Shown here one piece after another: positions 47,164-56,717 of a stretch of 63,764 nt of DNA (position 1 is the first letter of the stretch; the number at the start of each line of letters is the position of its first letter). The position numbers and the translations under genes are program-made. Origin of the DNA: Rhizobiales bacterium CCH3-A5 (GTDB lineage Bacteria; Pseudomonadota; Alphaproteobacteria; Rhizobiales; Beijerinckiaceae); the NCBI GenBank assembly GCA_001556025.1, contig LSIB01000012.1, positions 1-63,764 on the forward strand. Reading direction: 5' to 3'. The notes under the pieces were generated by a model. It ran no database searches. It had not been told where the DNA came from and was given only the letters and a program-made list of their open reading frames with translations.

Positions 47164-48393
47164 ATGAGCACCAATCTGCGGATCGACGGCGAGCGGCTGG
47201 TCTCGCGGCTGGCGGCGCTGGCGCGGATCGGCGCGACGCCGGAGGGCGGCTGCCGCCGGCTGGCGCTCTCGGACGAGGACGGGCAGGGCCGCGACTGGCT
47301 GGTCGCCGAGATGCGGGCGCTCGGGCTCGACGTCCGCATCGACGCCATTGGCAACATCGTCGGCATCCTGAAAGGGCAGCAGGAGGGGCCAGCCGTCATT
47401 CTCGGTTCCCACATCGACACGGTCGGCACAGGCGGGCGCTTCGACGGGGCGCTCGGCGTCGTCGCCGGCGTCGAGGCGCTGGCGGCGCTGAGGGACGCCG
47501 GCCTGACGCCGAAGCGCGACATGGCGGTCATCGCCTTCACCAATGAGGAGGGCGCGCGCTTTCATCCCGACATGCTGGGCTCCTATGTCTGGGCCGGCGG
47601 CATGAGCGTGACGGACGCTCACGCGGAGAAAGATGCGGATGGCGCGGTGCTCGGCGAGGAGCTGCGCCGTATCGGTTACGAGGGAGCCGAGCAGCCGGGC
47701 TTCCTCAAGGCGCATGCCTATCTCGAACTCCATATCGAGCAGGGGCCGGTGCTGGAGAGCGAGGGTGGCATTCTGGGCGCCGTCACGGGCGTGCAGGCGA
47801 TCTGCTGGCTGGAGCTGACGCTGAGGGGCCGCCCGAGCCATGCCGGCACGACGCCGATGGCCTATCGCAAGGATCCCGGACTGGCTGCGGCCCGCATCAA
47901 CATCTTCGCCCATGAACTGACCAAGCGCATCCCCGGCCAGCTCGCCAATTGCGGCGTCATCCGCGTCCAGCCCGGCAACGTCAACGTCGTGCCCGAGACG
48001 GTGGTGATGACGCTCGATCTGCGCAATCCGCTCGATGCGCCCATGGCCGAAGCCGAAGCCGCTATTCGCCAATTCTGCGCCGAGATTTCGGCTGCCGACG
48101 ATGTTGCGATCACCGTCCGCGACCTCGCGCGCTTCCCGGCGACGCCGTTCACCGAGGCGCTCATCGCGACAGTGGAGCAGAGCGCGGCTGAACTCGGGCT
48201 GCCGATCCGGCGGATGATCTCGGGCGCGGGGCATGACGCGCAAATGATGGCGCGGCTCTGCCCGACCGCGATGGTCTTCATCCCCTCGATCGGGGGGCTC
48301 TCGCACAACCCGGCCGAGTTCTCGAGCGAAGAGGACATGGTGAAGGGAGCAAACGTCCTGCTGAGCGCTGCATGGCGGGCGGCGAATGCGTGA
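47164..48393 (+). CDS. M20 family Zn-dependent hydrolase (N-carbamoyl-L-amino acid hydrolase/allantoate amidohydrolase type)
   Basis: Dinuclear metallohydrolase of 409 residues. Metal ligands by family position are His83 and Asp94 (LGSHIDTVGTGGRFDGALG), Glu128/129 (FTNEEGARF), His190 (ELHIEQGP) and a late His in GGLSHNPAE. It removes the carbamoyl (ureido) group from N-carbamoyl amino acids, or acts on allantoate or ureidoglycolate; sequence alone does not separate these. ATG 47164 was used, 8 bases after the amidase stop. The D-specific counterpart is at 58254. Confidence 0.92.
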   Translation: MSTNLRIDGERLVSRLAALARIGATPEGGCRRLALSDEDGQGRDWLVAEMRALGLDVRIDAIGNIVGILKGQQEGPAVILGSHIDTVGTGGRFDGALGVVAGVEALAALRDAGLTPKRDMAVIAFTNEEGARFHPDMLGSYVWAGGMSVTDAHAEKDADGAVLGEELRRIGYEGAEQPGFLKAHAYLELHIEQGPVLESEGGILGAVTGVQAICWLELTLRGRPSHAGTTPMAYRKDPGLAAARINIFAHELTKRIPGQLANCGVIRVQPGNVNVVPETVVMTLDLRNPLDAPMAEAEAAIRQFCAEISAADDVAITVRDLARFPATPFTEALIATVEQSAAELGLPIRRMISGAGHDAQMMARLCPTAMVFIPSIGGLSHNPAEFSSEEDMVKGANVLLSAAWRAANA

Positions 48394-48411
48394 GATGCAG
48401 CCGCGCTTGGC

Positions 48412-49263
48412 TCAGTCGCCCTGCCGGAGATCTTGCCTCAGCGCGGTCGAAACCACGTCGTAGCAGCGCAATCGCGGCGTCGTTCCGATCGGTCGACCGC
48501 GCCAACTCCAACTCCGGCCGAAGATGACGGCCGGTTCCGTGACGTCCTGGAACAGGATCGATCCGAACCGGCGTGCCGTCTCGGCGTGGAAATACATAGC
48601 CCTGATCTGCGCTACGCTTCGGTATTGTCCGTAATTGGCTAGCTTGTATCCGTCGAGGCTGAGATGCAGCGCAGTCCGCAGATAGCCGGGATGGCGTGTC
48701 GCGACCGGCATGATGGCGCTGGTGGCCTCAAGCAGTCTCGCCTGGCGGTCCGGCGTCGTCCTGAAAATGTTGATGAACTGCGCTTGGCCGCCGCCCGGCT
48801 CGATGACCGGGCCTGGCCAATGCAGCGATGCGTCGTCGCCGGACACGTCGAGCAGCGCCGGACGATAGAGGCTGGCGGCAGGATCGGCGAGGACGGCCGC
48901 GGCCTCAGGGCTGTCCGGCGCTAGCGCGCGCAGCAGAGCCCGGCCAGCCGCGCTGCCGGCCAGCCCGGCCCTATGGCCGCCCGCGCGCCAGCGGCCATAG
49001 ACCGCGACGAAACGGCGGCGCAGGGGAACGGCCCCGGGCAGCCAAAACAGGGGTTGCTGCAGGGCGGGAAGCGAAGCGTGTGTCGCGCCGGCGATGAAAT
49101 CCCGGTCCTCGATTGCGATTTCGGCCAACGTCTCGGCCGCCCTGCCAGCCAGTTCCGCCAGATCGGGCCCAGGCACGCTGAACACGTCGATGCTGACGAC
49201 CTCGTCGCGATCCGAGATTATCGGCACGGAAGGCCGCTTCAGATGATCGTTTCCCAACAGCAT
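48412..49263 (-). CDS. Protein with two antibiotic biosynthesis monooxygenase-like halves, unrecognised role
   Basis: Protein of 283 residues that reads as two ferredoxin-like ABM units. The second is clear: FINIFRTTPDRQARLLEATS then HPGYLRTALHLSLDGYKLAN and YGQYRSVAQIRAMY. The first is degenerate (VVSIDVFSVPGPDLAELAGRAAETLAEI then RFVAVYGRWRAGG). ABM domains usually work as dimers, so a fused pair is sensible. ABM members oxidise or decarboxylate small aromatic or acyl compounds without cofactors. It is encoded opposite to its neighbours in the catabolic region. Confidence 0.7.
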   Translation of the reverse strand: MLLGNDHLKRPSVPIISDRDEVVSIDVFSVPGPDLAELAGRAAETLAEIAIEDRDFIAGATHASLPALQQPLFWLPGAVPLRRRFVAVYGRWRAGGHRAGLAGSAAGRALLRALAPDSPEAAAVLADPAASLYRPALLDVSGDDASLHWPGPVIEPGGGQAQFINIFRTTPDRQARLLEATSAIMPVATRHPGYLRTALHLSLDGYKLANYGQYRSVAQIRAMYFHAETARRFGSILFQDVTEPAVIFGRSWSWRGRPIGTTPRLRCYDVVSTALRQDLRQGD

Positions 49264-49378
49264 GCCTCCGACCTGGTAAGTCCACGCATGACCCCATCCG
49301 CATAATCAGCTGTTTTCAGGGCCGGAACTTTTCGCGATGGTGTCCAGAACTCGATGCCGATGCCGCCGGGATGCTTTC

Positions 49379-50791
49379 ATGACGACAATCGCCAGCCTTT
49401 CCGCCGCCGAGCTCGGCCCGCTGTTCGCCTCCCGAAAACTCTCGCCGGTCGAGGTCGCGAAGGATGCGCTCGGCCGGGTCGAGCGCTTCGAGCCGCAGAT
49501 CAACGCGTTCGTGGTGCGTGAGGCGCAGTTCACGCTGGCAATGGCCGAGGCCGCCGAGACGCGTCACCTCAGGGGGCAGGCGCTGGGACCGCTCGACGGC
49601 GTTCCGGTGACCATCAAGGACAATATCGGTGTCGCCGGCTGGCCGATGCGGCGCGGTTCGGCGGTCGGCAGCGATGCACCCTTCGCCCATGACGCGCCCG
49701 CGACGGCGCGGCTGCGCGAGGCCGGCTGTGTCTTTCTCGGCAAGACGACGATGCCCGAATATGGCTGGAAGGGCGTCGGCGATTCTCCGCTTTCGGGCAT
49801 CACCCGCAATCCCTGGGACACGAATACGGGGCCGGGCGGCTCCTCGGCCGGCGCGGCCTCCTGCGCGGCGCTCAACCTCGGCTGCATCCATATCGGCACG
49901 GATGGAGCGGGTTCGGTCCGCATCCCCGCCGCCTTCACCGGCGTCGTGGGGCTTAAGCCCACCTATGGCCGCGTGCCGGCCTGGCCGGTCTCGACCATGG
50001 GCTTCCTCGCCCATCTCGGGCCGTTGACGCGCACCGTCACCGACACGGCGCTGGCGATGAATGCGATCGGCCGGCCCGACAACCGTGACATGACCGCGAT
50101 GATCGACGAACCGCCCGATTTCGTCGTCGCGCTGAAGGGCGGCGTCAAGGGTCTGCGGCTCGCATGGTCGCCGAAACTTGGCGGTGACGTCCCGGTCGAT
50201 CCCGAGATCGCGGCGCTGACCCGCGAGGCGGCCTTCGCCTTCCGCGATCTGGGCGCGACTGTCGAGGAGGTCGATCCCGGCTTCGCCGATCCGATCGAGA
50301 CCCTGATGACGATCTGGTCTGCAGGCGCGGCGCTCGCCTTGCGCAGCATGGGCGAGGCAGAGCGGGCGCGCATGGATCCCGGCCTCGTCGCCGTGGCCGA
50401 GGCCGGCGAGCGCGTGCCGGGCGCGGCTTATGTCGATGCGCTCCTGAACCAGCGCAATGCGCTTGCGCATCTCATGGCGCAATTTCATGCACGCTTCGAT
50501 CTGCTGCTAACGCCGACCCTGCCGCTGCCGGCCTTCGCGGTCGGCGCGAATACGCCAGCCCATGGCGGCTATGGCGACGACTGGACGCGCTGGACGCCCT
50601 TCACCTACCCCTTCAACATCACGCAGGCGCCTGCGATCTCGCTGCCCTGCGGGCTGACCAAGGCAGGTCTGCCGGCTGGCCTGCAGCTTGTGGGTCCATT
50701 TGGACAGGATGCGCTCGTCCTGCGTGCGGCGGCAGCTTTTGAATCGGCGCGGCCCTTCGCCCGCGTCGATGTGCCGATCAAATCGATTTAG
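49379..50791 (+). CDS. Amidase (amidase signature family)
   Basis: Third amidase of the window, 470 residues. The triad is Lys80 in VPVTIKDNIG, Ser155/156 in PGGSSAGAA and nucleophile Ser179 in GTDGAGSVRIPAA. The C-terminal half has the normal TPTLPLPAFAVG block. ATG 49379 is preferred to a 14-codon extension. It precedes the transporter operon by 220 bp, with a sigma-54-like site in between. Substrate unknown; the neighbouring oligopeptide-type transporter suggests peptide-like or capped amino acid amides. Confidence 0.92.
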   Translation: MTTIASLSAAELGPLFASRKLSPVEVAKDALGRVERFEPQINAFVVREAQFTLAMAEAAETRHLRGQALGPLDGVPVTIKDNIGVAGWPMRRGSAVGSDAPFAHDAPATARLREAGCVFLGKTTMPEYGWKGVGDSPLSGITRNPWDTNTGPGGSSAGAASCAALNLGCIHIGTDGAGSVRIPAAFTGVVGLKPTYGRVPAWPVSTMGFLAHLGPLTRTVTDTALAMNAIGRPDNRDMTAMIDEPPDFVVALKGGVKGLRLAWSPKLGGDVPVDPEIAALTREAAFAFRDLGATVEEVDPGFADPIETLMTIWSAGAALALRSMGEAERARMDPGLVAVAEAGERVPGAAYVDALLNQRNALAHLMAQFHARFDLLLTPTLPLPAFAVGANTPAHGGYGDDWTRWTPFTYPFNITQAPAISLPCGLTKAGLPAGLQLVGPFGQDALVLRAAAAFESARPFARVDVPIKSI

Positions 50792-50878
50792 GCGCTATCG
50801 TCGCAATTTTCTGCGTCCTGCGGGCCAATGCGGACAGGGATTGCCGTTTTCCCCGCTGAAAGTCGGATCGGTTCCGTT

Positions 50879-50894
50879 TGGCACGAAGCGTGCA
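50879..50894 (+). promoter_or_regulatory. Sigma-54-like (-24/-12) promoter of the transporter operon
   Basis: TGGCACGAAGCGTGCA differs from the RpoN consensus TGGCACG-N4-TTGCA at one position only, with the GG and GC doublets correctly spaced. It lies 117 bases before the ATG of the binding-protein gene. RpoN control would fit nitrogen scavenging. The site also contains a GCACG/CGTGC palindrome, so it could be a repressor operator instead. Confidence 0.55.
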
Positions 50895-51010
50895 AGCCCG
50901 AGCCGCGCCGCCGGTCGTCCGTTTCGCGTGTTGTCAGGGCCGATTTTTCTGCCCAAACTCGCGCCAAGGTCGCCCGCACAGAGGTTGCCGCGTTCAGGGG
51001 AGAGCATGTG

Positions 51011-52609
51011 ATGGACCGCAGAACATTTCTGAAGACCGCTACTGGCGCAGGCGCACTCGCCGCCACTGGCGGACTGGCCATGCCAGCGCTGTCGCAAGGC
51101 GCGGCGGCGAAGACCTTGCGTTTCGTGCCGCAGGCCAACCTCGCCAATTTCGATCCGATCTGGGGCACGCAATATGTCGTGCGCAACGCGGCCCTGCTGG
51201 TCTGGGACACGCTTTACGGCATCGACTCCAAGTTCCAGCCGCAGCGCCAGATGGTCGAGAGCGAGACGGTCTCGGCCGACGGACTGGTCTGGACCTTCAA
51301 GCTGCGTCCGGGCCTCAAGTTCCATGACGGCGCGCCCGTGACCTCCAAGGACGTCGTCGCGAGCCTCGTGCGCTGGTCGGCGCGCGACCCGATGGGCCTG
51401 ATGCTGCGCGCCATCCAGAACGAACTCGTCGCCGTCGATGACAGCACGTTCAAGTGGTCGCTGAAGCAGCCCTATCCGAAGATGCTGCTGGCGCTGGGCA
51501 AGAACAATTCGCCCTGCTCGTTCATCATGCCCGAGCGCATCGCCAAGACCGATCCGTTCCAGCAGATCACCGAATACATCGGCTCCGGCCCGATGAAGTT
51601 CGTCCGCGCCGACTGGGTTCCCGGCGCGAAGGCCGTCTTCGAGAAGTTCGCCGACTACGTGCCGCGCTCGGAGCCTGCCGACTGGCTGGCCGGCGGCAAG
51701 AAGATGCTGGTCGATCGCGTCGAGTGGGTGATCATGCCCGACGCGGCAACGGCTGCGGCAGCTCTGCAGAACGGCGAGGTCGACTGGGTCGAGACGCCGC
51801 TGTCGGACCTCGTGCCCGTGCTCAAGAGGAACGCCAACATCAACGTCGATATCGGAGATCCGCTCGGCAATATCGGCGCCTTCCGCATGAACCATCTCCA
51901 CCCGCCCTTCAACAATGTGAAGGTGCGTCAGGCGGTGATGACGGCGCTGAACCAGGAAGACTACATGCGCGCCGTGGTCGGCGACGACAACGCGCTGTGG
52001 AAGCCGCTGCCGGGCTACTTCACCCCGGGCACGCCGCTCTACACCGAGAATGGCGGCGACGCCCTGAAGAAGCGCAACATCGCTGAGGCCAAGAAGCTGC
52101 TCGCCGAGGGCGGCTACAAGGGCGAGCCGGTCACCTGCGTGGTGGCGCAGGACCTCGCCGTGCTCAAGGCGATGGGCGACGTCACCGCCGAACTGCTCAA
52201 GAGCATCGGCATGACGGTCGATTTCGTCGCCACCGACTGGGGCACGGTCGGTGCAAGGCGCGCCCAGAAGACGCCCCCCGGCCAGGGCGGCTGGAACATG
52301 TTCCACACCTGGCATGCCGGCGCCGACTGCGTGAATCCGGCGTCCTACACCGCGATCCGCGGCAATGGTGACAAGGCCTGGTTCGGCTGGCCAGACAGCC
52401 CCGCCGTCGAAGCCGAGGTGACGAACTGGTTCAACGCCAAGAGCCTCGACGAAGAAAAGGCGATCATCGCCAAGCTGAACAAGGCTGCCGCCGACGACGT
52501 CATCTATGCGCCGACGGGCTTCTTCCTGGCTTATCAGGCGTGGCGCAAAAACGTATCGGGCGTCTCCAGCGGTCCGTTCCCGGTGTTCTGGGGCGTTAAC
52601 AAGGCGTGA
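51011..52609 (+). CDS. ABC transporter substrate-binding protein, family 5, Tat-exported
   Basis: Periplasmic component of the Dpp-type transporter, 532 residues. The N-terminus MDRRTFLKTATGAGALAA is a twin-arginine signal (RRTFLK), cleaved near ALSQ. Family blocks are VWTFKLRPGLKFHDGAPV and SGPMKFVRADWVPG. Unlike the two orphan binding proteins in the left part, it has cognate permeases and ATPases just after it. A longer in-frame start at 50828 would precede the signal peptide and is rejected. The gene is separated from the permease by a palindromic repeat of about 110 bp. Confidence 0.93.
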   Translation: MDRRTFLKTATGAGALAATGGLAMPALSQGAAAKTLRFVPQANLANFDPIWGTQYVVRNAALLVWDTLYGIDSKFQPQRQMVESETVSADGLVWTFKLRPGLKFHDGAPVTSKDVVASLVRWSARDPMGLMLRAIQNELVAVDDSTFKWSLKQPYPKMLLALGKNNSPCSFIMPERIAKTDPFQQITEYIGSGPMKFVRADWVPGAKAVFEKFADYVPRSEPADWLAGGKKMLVDRVEWVIMPDAATAAAALQNGEVDWVETPLSDLVPVLKRNANINVDIGDPLGNIGAFRMNHLHPPFNNVKVRQAVMTALNQEDYMRAVVGDDNALWKPLPGYFTPGTPLYTENGGDALKKRNIAEAKKLLAEGGYKGEPVTCVVAQDLAVLKAMGDVTAELLKSIGMTVDFVATDWGTVGARRAQKTPPGQGGWNMFHTWHAGADCVNPASYTAIRGNGDKAWFGWPDSPAVEAEVTNWFNAKSLDEEKAIIAKLNKAAADDVIYAPTGFFLAYQAWRKNVSGVSSGPFPVFWGVNKA

Positions 52610-52650
52610 ACGGCGGCGCTGGGCAGGACTTTTTGGCCCAGCCCTCTCCA

Positions 52651-52763
52651 CCGTCATCCCGGACAAGCGGCGCAGCCGCGCCGCTCCGGGATCCATCATA
52701 GAGCACCGACTGAGCTCTAGGATGGATCCCGGATCTCCACTTCGCTGCTTCCGGGATGACGGC
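52651..52763. repeat. Palindromic intergenic repeat (CCGTCATCCCGGA type)
   Basis: Outer arms CCGTCATCCCGGA (52651-52663) and its exact complement (52751-52763), with a second inner pair around CCGGGATCCAT/ATGGATCCCGG. It lies between the binding-protein and permease genes, where it could reduce downstream expression relative to the binding protein. Confidence 0.82.
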
Positions 52764-52810
52764 GGTTCTTGACGACACCGTATCCGGTCAAGCCAGGTTT
52801 CTCCGATCCT

Positions 52811-53752
52811 ATGTTCGCATTCATCGTCAGACGCATCATCACGACGATCCCCGTCATGGGGTTCGTCGCGTTGTTCGTCTTCTCCCTGCTCTACATCGCG
52901 CCCGGCGATCCGGCGGCCGTCATCGCCGGCGACCAGGCTTCGCCCGCCGATGTCGAGAAGATCAGGCTGAGCCTAGGGCTCGACCGGCCCTATCTCGTGC
53001 GCTTCGGCGAATGGTTCTTCCGCGTGCTGCAGGGCGATCTCGGCACCTCGATCTTCACCTCGCTGCCGGTGACGCAGCTCATTGCCCAGCGTATCGAGCC
53101 GACAGTCTCGCTGATGGTGCTAACGCTGATTCTGGCGGTCTCTATCGCCGTGCCGCTTGGCGTGCTCGCCGCCTGGAAGGCCGGCACCTGGATTGACCGC
53201 GCGGTCGTCGCCTTTGCGGTCTTCGGCTTCTCAGTGCCGGTCTTCGTGGTCGGCTACCTGCTTGCCTACACCTTCGCGCTGCAGCTCGACTGGGTGCCGG
53301 TGCAGGGCTACACGCCGCTGTCGCAGGGCGTCTGGCCCTGGTTCAAGAACCTGATCCTGCCGGCGATCACGCTCGGCTTCGTCTATATCGCGCTGATCGC
53401 CCGCATCACCCGGGCCTCGATGCTCGACGTCCTGCAGCAGGACTACATCCGCACCGCCCGCTCGAAGGGCGTCGCGCAGAACTCGATCCTGTTCGTGCAT
53501 GCGCTGAAGAACGCCGCGGTGCCGATCATCACCATCATCGGCATCGGCGTGGCGCTGCTGATCGGCGGGGCGGTGGTCACCGAGAGCGTCTTCGCCATTC
53601 CCGGCCTCGGCCGCCTGACGCTGGATGCGATCCTGCGGCGCGACTATCCCGTGATCCAGGGCGTCGTGCTGATCTTCTCCTTCGTCTACGTGCTGGTGAA
53701 CCTGATCATCGACCTGATCTACACCCTCGTCGATCCGAGGATACGCTATTGA
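52811..53752 (+). CDS. ABC transporter permease, DppB-type
   Basis: Inner-membrane permease of 313 residues with six segments. It begins MFAFIVRRIITTIPVMGFVA, standard for DppB/OppB, and has the EAA loop ARITRASMLDVLQQDYIRTARSKG. The C-terminus is [13 protein letters not shown], as in the family. I start at ATG 52811; an upstream ATG in frame would add 14 odd residues. Overlaps the next permease by 4 bp. Confidence 0.94.
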   Translation: MFAFIVRRIITTIPVMGFVALFVFSLLYIAPGDPAAVIAGDQASPADVEKIRLSLGLDRPYLVRFGEWFFRVLQGDLGTSIFTSLPVTQLIAQRIEPTVSLMVLTLILAVSIAVPLGVLAAWKAGTWIDRAVVAFAVFGFSVPVFVVGYLLAYTFALQLDWVPVQGYTPLSQGVWPWFKNLILPAITLGFVYIALIARITRASMLDVLQQDYIRTARSKGVAQNSILFVHALKNAAVPIITIIGIGVALLIGGAVVTESVFAIPGLGRLTLDAILRRDYPVIQGVVLIFSFVYVLVNLIIDLIYTLVDPRIRY

Positions 53753-54666
53753 ACGCTCAAGCCCCAGCACCCGTGCCCGCCGAACTCGCGGTCGCGCCCG
53801 CGCTTCCGGATGTGTTGAAGGCCCGCAAGCCGCTGACCGGCTTCACCGGCTTCCTGCGCAAAAACCCCTCGATCGCGATCGGCGGCGCGCTGCTCGGCGT
53901 GATGTTCTTCATCGCCGTGTTCGCGCCGCTGCTCTGGACGGTCGATCCGACCTCGATCTCGCCGGCGCGGCGCACCCGCGTGCCCTCCGAGCTCTACTGG
54001 TTCGGCACCGATATGCTCGGCCGCGACATCTATTCCCGCGTCATCTACGGCGCGCGCGTCTCGCTGCTGGTCGGCTTCAGCGTGGCGATCCTGGCCTCGA
54101 TCGCAGGGCTGACCATCGGCCTGTTCTCGGGCTTCGTGCGCGTCGCAGACGGTATCATCATGCGGGTCATCGACGGCATGATGTCGATCCCGCCGATCCT
54201 GCTCGCCATCGCGCTGATGGCGCTGACGCGCGGCTCGGTCCAGAACGTCATCATCGCCATCACCATCGCCGAAATCCCGCGCGTGGCGCGCCTCGTGCGC
54301 GGCGTGGTTCTGTCGCTGCGCGAACAACCCTATGTCGATGCTGCGGTCGCGGCCGGCACGCGCACGCCAATGATCATCTTCCGCCACATCCTGCCCAACA
54401 CCATGGCGCCGATGAGCGTGCAGGCGACCTATATCTGCGCCAGCGCCATGATCGTCGAGGCGATCCTGTCCTTCATCGGGGCGGGCATCCCCCCGGCGAC
54501 GCCGTCCTGGGGCAACATCATGGCCGAGGGGCGCGCGCTCTGGCAGGTCCGCCCGCACATCATCCTGTTCCCGGCGATCTTCTTGTCGCTGACCGTGCTG
54601 GCGGTGAACCTGCTCGGCGACGGCCTGCGCGACGCGCTCGACCCCCGCATGGCGAAGAACCTCTGA
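53749..54666 (+). CDS. ABC transporter permease, DppC-type
   Basis: Second permease, 305 residues. The N-terminal cytoplasmic segment (about 40 residues) leads to a first membrane helix near 43-62, then [23 protein letters not shown], a DppC/OppC hallmark, and the EAA loop [26 protein letters not shown]. The start is TTG 53749 inside TTGA, overlapping the previous stop, so it is translationally coupled. Ends [11 protein letters not shown]. Confidence 0.94.
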   Translation: MNAQAPAPVPAELAVAPALPDVLKARKPLTGFTGFLRKNPSIAIGGALLGVMFFIAVFAPLLWTVDPTSISPARRTRVPSELYWFGTDMLGRDIYSRVIYGARVSLLVGFSVAILASIAGLTIGLFSGFVRVADGIIMRVIDGMMSIPPILLAIALMALTRGSVQNVIIAITIAEIPRVARLVRGVVLSLREQPYVDAAVAAGTRTPMIIFRHILPNTMAPMSVQATYICASAMIVEAILSFIGAGIPPATPSWGNIMAEGRALWQVRPHIILFPAIFLSLTVLAVNLLGDGLRDALDPRMAKNL

Positions 54667-54667
54667 C

Positions 54668-55657
54668 ATGGCCCTGCTCGAGATCGACCAACTCCAGACC
54701 CATTTCCGCACGCCCGACGGCATCAACCGTGCGGTCGATGGCGTGTCGTTCAGCATCGAGGCCGGGCAGACGCTGGCCGTCGTCGGCGAGTCCGGTTGCG
54801 GCAAATCCGTTACAGCCATGTCGATCCTGCGGCTGATCCCGGAGCCGCCCGGCAAGATGGCCGGCGAAATCCGGTTTCAAGGGCGGAACCTGCTTGAGTG
54901 CAGCGACGCCGAGATGCGCGCCATCCGCGGCAACGAGATCTCGATGATCTTCCAGGAACCGATGACGAGCCTCAACCCGGTGCTCACCGTCGGCCGCCAG
55001 ATCGGCGAGACGCTGCGCCTGCACCAGAACATGTCGTCCAGCGAGGCGACCGAGCGCGCCGTCGAGATGCTGACGCTGGTCGGCATCCCCGAGCCACGCC
55101 GCCGTGTCGCGGAGTATCCGCACCAGCTCTCGGGCGGAATGCGCCAGCGCGTGATGATCGCCATCGCGCTCGCCTGCTCGCCCAAACTCCTGATCGCCGA
55201 CGAGCCGACCACGGCGCTCGACGTGACGATCCAGGCCCAGATTCTCGACCTGATGCGCGACCTCAAGGCCCGCGTCGGCGCGGCGATCATGCTGATCACC
55301 CATGATCTCGGCGTCGTGGCGGAAGTCGCAGACCAGGTCGTGGTGATGTATGCCGGCCGCAAGGTCGAGGAGGCGTCCGTCGGCGATCTCTTCGCCAATC
55401 CGCGCCATCCCTACACACAGGGGCTGCTGGGCGCCGTGCCCAAGCTCGGCTCCTCGCTGACGGGGACGACCGAGCGTCTCGCCGAAATCCCCGGCCTCGT
55501 GCCGAGCCTCAAGCGAAAGATCGACGGCTGCGTCTTCGCCGGCCGCTGCCCCAAGGCGCAGGACGTCTGCCGGCAACTCGCGCCGGGGCTTGAGCTCAAG
55601 GCGCCGGGGCATGTCGCGGCCTGCCATTTCGCGCCGAAGGAGGCGGTGGCGGCATGA
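54668..55657 (+). CDS. ABC transporter ATP-binding protein, DppD-type
   Basis: First of two ATPases energising the transporter, 329 residues. Walker A is GESGCGKSV (40-48), signature LSGGMRQRV, Walker [13 protein letters not shown]. The C-terminal oligopeptide-transport extension has [14 protein letters not shown], a Cys cluster found in DppD/OppD. It begins 1 base after the dppC-like stop and overlaps the next ATPase by 4 bp (ATGA). Confidence 0.95.
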   Translation: MALLEIDQLQTHFRTPDGINRAVDGVSFSIEAGQTLAVVGESGCGKSVTAMSILRLIPEPPGKMAGEIRFQGRNLLECSDAEMRAIRGNEISMIFQEPMTSLNPVLTVGRQIGETLRLHQNMSSSEATERAVEMLTLVGIPEPRRRVAEYPHQLSGGMRQRVMIAIALACSPKLLIADEPTTALDVTIQAQILDLMRDLKARVGAAIMLITHDLGVVAEVADQVVVMYAGRKVEEASVGDLFANPRHPYTQGLLGAVPKLGSSLTGTTERLAEIPGLVPSLKRKIDGCVFAGRCPKAQDVCRQLAPGLELKAPGHVAACHFAPKEAVAA

Positions 55658-56685
55658 GCGCTGAACCGATCCTCCAGGTCAACGACCTCAAGAAGCACTA
55701 TCCGATCCGCGGCGGCTTCTTCTCCGGCGTCACGGCGAACGTCTACGCCGTCGACGGCGTCTCCTTCCACATCGACAAAGGCGAGACCCTGTCGCTCGTC
55801 GGCGAGTCCGGCTGCGGCAAATCGACGGTCGGCAAGGCGATCCTGCGGCTATTCCCGATCACGGCGGGCCAAGTCGTGCTCGGCGGACAGCGCATCGACC
55901 AGCTGTCGGCGGGCAAGCTGAGGCCGCTGCGCCAGCGCGTGCAGGTCGTCTTCCAGGACCCGTACTCGAGCCTGAACCCGCGCATGCGCGTCCGCGACAT
56001 TCTGGCCGAGCCAATGACCAATTTCGGCCTCGCGACCGGCAAGGACGAGATCACCGAGCGCGCCATGAGGCTGATGGACAAGGTCGGCCTGCCGCGCGAC
56101 GCCGTGCATCGCTGGCCGCATGAGTTCTCCGGCGGCCAGCGCCAGCGCATCGGCATCGCGCGCGCGCTCGCAGCCGAGCCGGAGATCATCATCTGCGACG
56201 AGGCGGTTTCGGCGCTCGACGTTTCGGTCAAGGCGCAGATCGTCAACCTGCTCGGAGACCTCCAGAAGGAGCTTGGCCTGGCGCTGCTCTTCATCAGCCA
56301 CGACCTCGCCATCGTCGAGCACATGACGCATCGCGTCGCGGTGATGTATCTCGGCAAGATCGTCGAAATGGGCACGAAGCAGCAGATTTTCGCAGCCCCG
56401 CGCCATCCCTACACCAAGGCGCTGCTCTCGGCCGTGCCGGTGCCGGACCCGAAGGTGAAGCGCGAGCGCATCCTGCTCAAGGGCGACGTACCGAGCCCGA
56501 TCAACCCGCCAAAGGGCTGTCGCTTCAACACGCGCTGCCCCTATGTCTTCGACCGCTGCCGCTCGGAGGAGCCGCCTTTGCGCGCAATGACAGAGGGCCA
56601 TGTCGCGGCCTGCCATCTCCACGACCTGCCCGCCGCCGACAACCCGCTTCTGACGCAAGGCGAACCTGTGCCCGCCCACGCTTGA
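55654..56685 (+). CDS. ABC transporter ATP-binding protein, DppF-type
   Basis: Second ATPase, 343 residues. Walker A is GESGCGKST (50-58), Q-loop [14 protein letters not shown], signature [15 protein letters not shown], Walker [13 protein letters not shown]. The C-terminal extension carries [14 protein letters not shown]. Completes a full five-gene peptide/amino acid derivative importer. Its stop is followed within 33 bases by the diaminopropionate ammonia-lyase gene, so transport and breakdown are probably in one transcript. Confidence 0.95.
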   Translation: MSAEPILQVNDLKKHYPIRGGFFSGVTANVYAVDGVSFHIDKGETLSLVGESGCGKSTVGKAILRLFPITAGQVVLGGQRIDQLSAGKLRPLRQRVQVVFQDPYSSLNPRMRVRDILAEPMTNFGLATGKDEITERAMRLMDKVGLPRDAVHRWPHEFSGGQRQRIGIARALAAEPEIIICDEAVSALDVSVKAQIVNLLGDLQKELGLALLFISHDLAIVEHMTHRVAVMYLGKIVEMGTKQQIFAAPRHPYTKALLSAVPVPDPKVKRERILLKGDVPSPINPPKGCRFNTRCPYVFDRCRSEEPPLRAMTEGHVAACHLHDLPAADNPLLTQGEPVPAHA

Positions 56686-56717
56686 CCAGAGAGCGGCGCG
56701 AGGCCGACGATCCCGCC

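Noticed and set aside
50828..51010. Upstream in-frame extension of the Tat-exported binding protein
   Set aside because: It would place 61 residues before a perfect twin-arginine signal and run over the sigma-54-like site.
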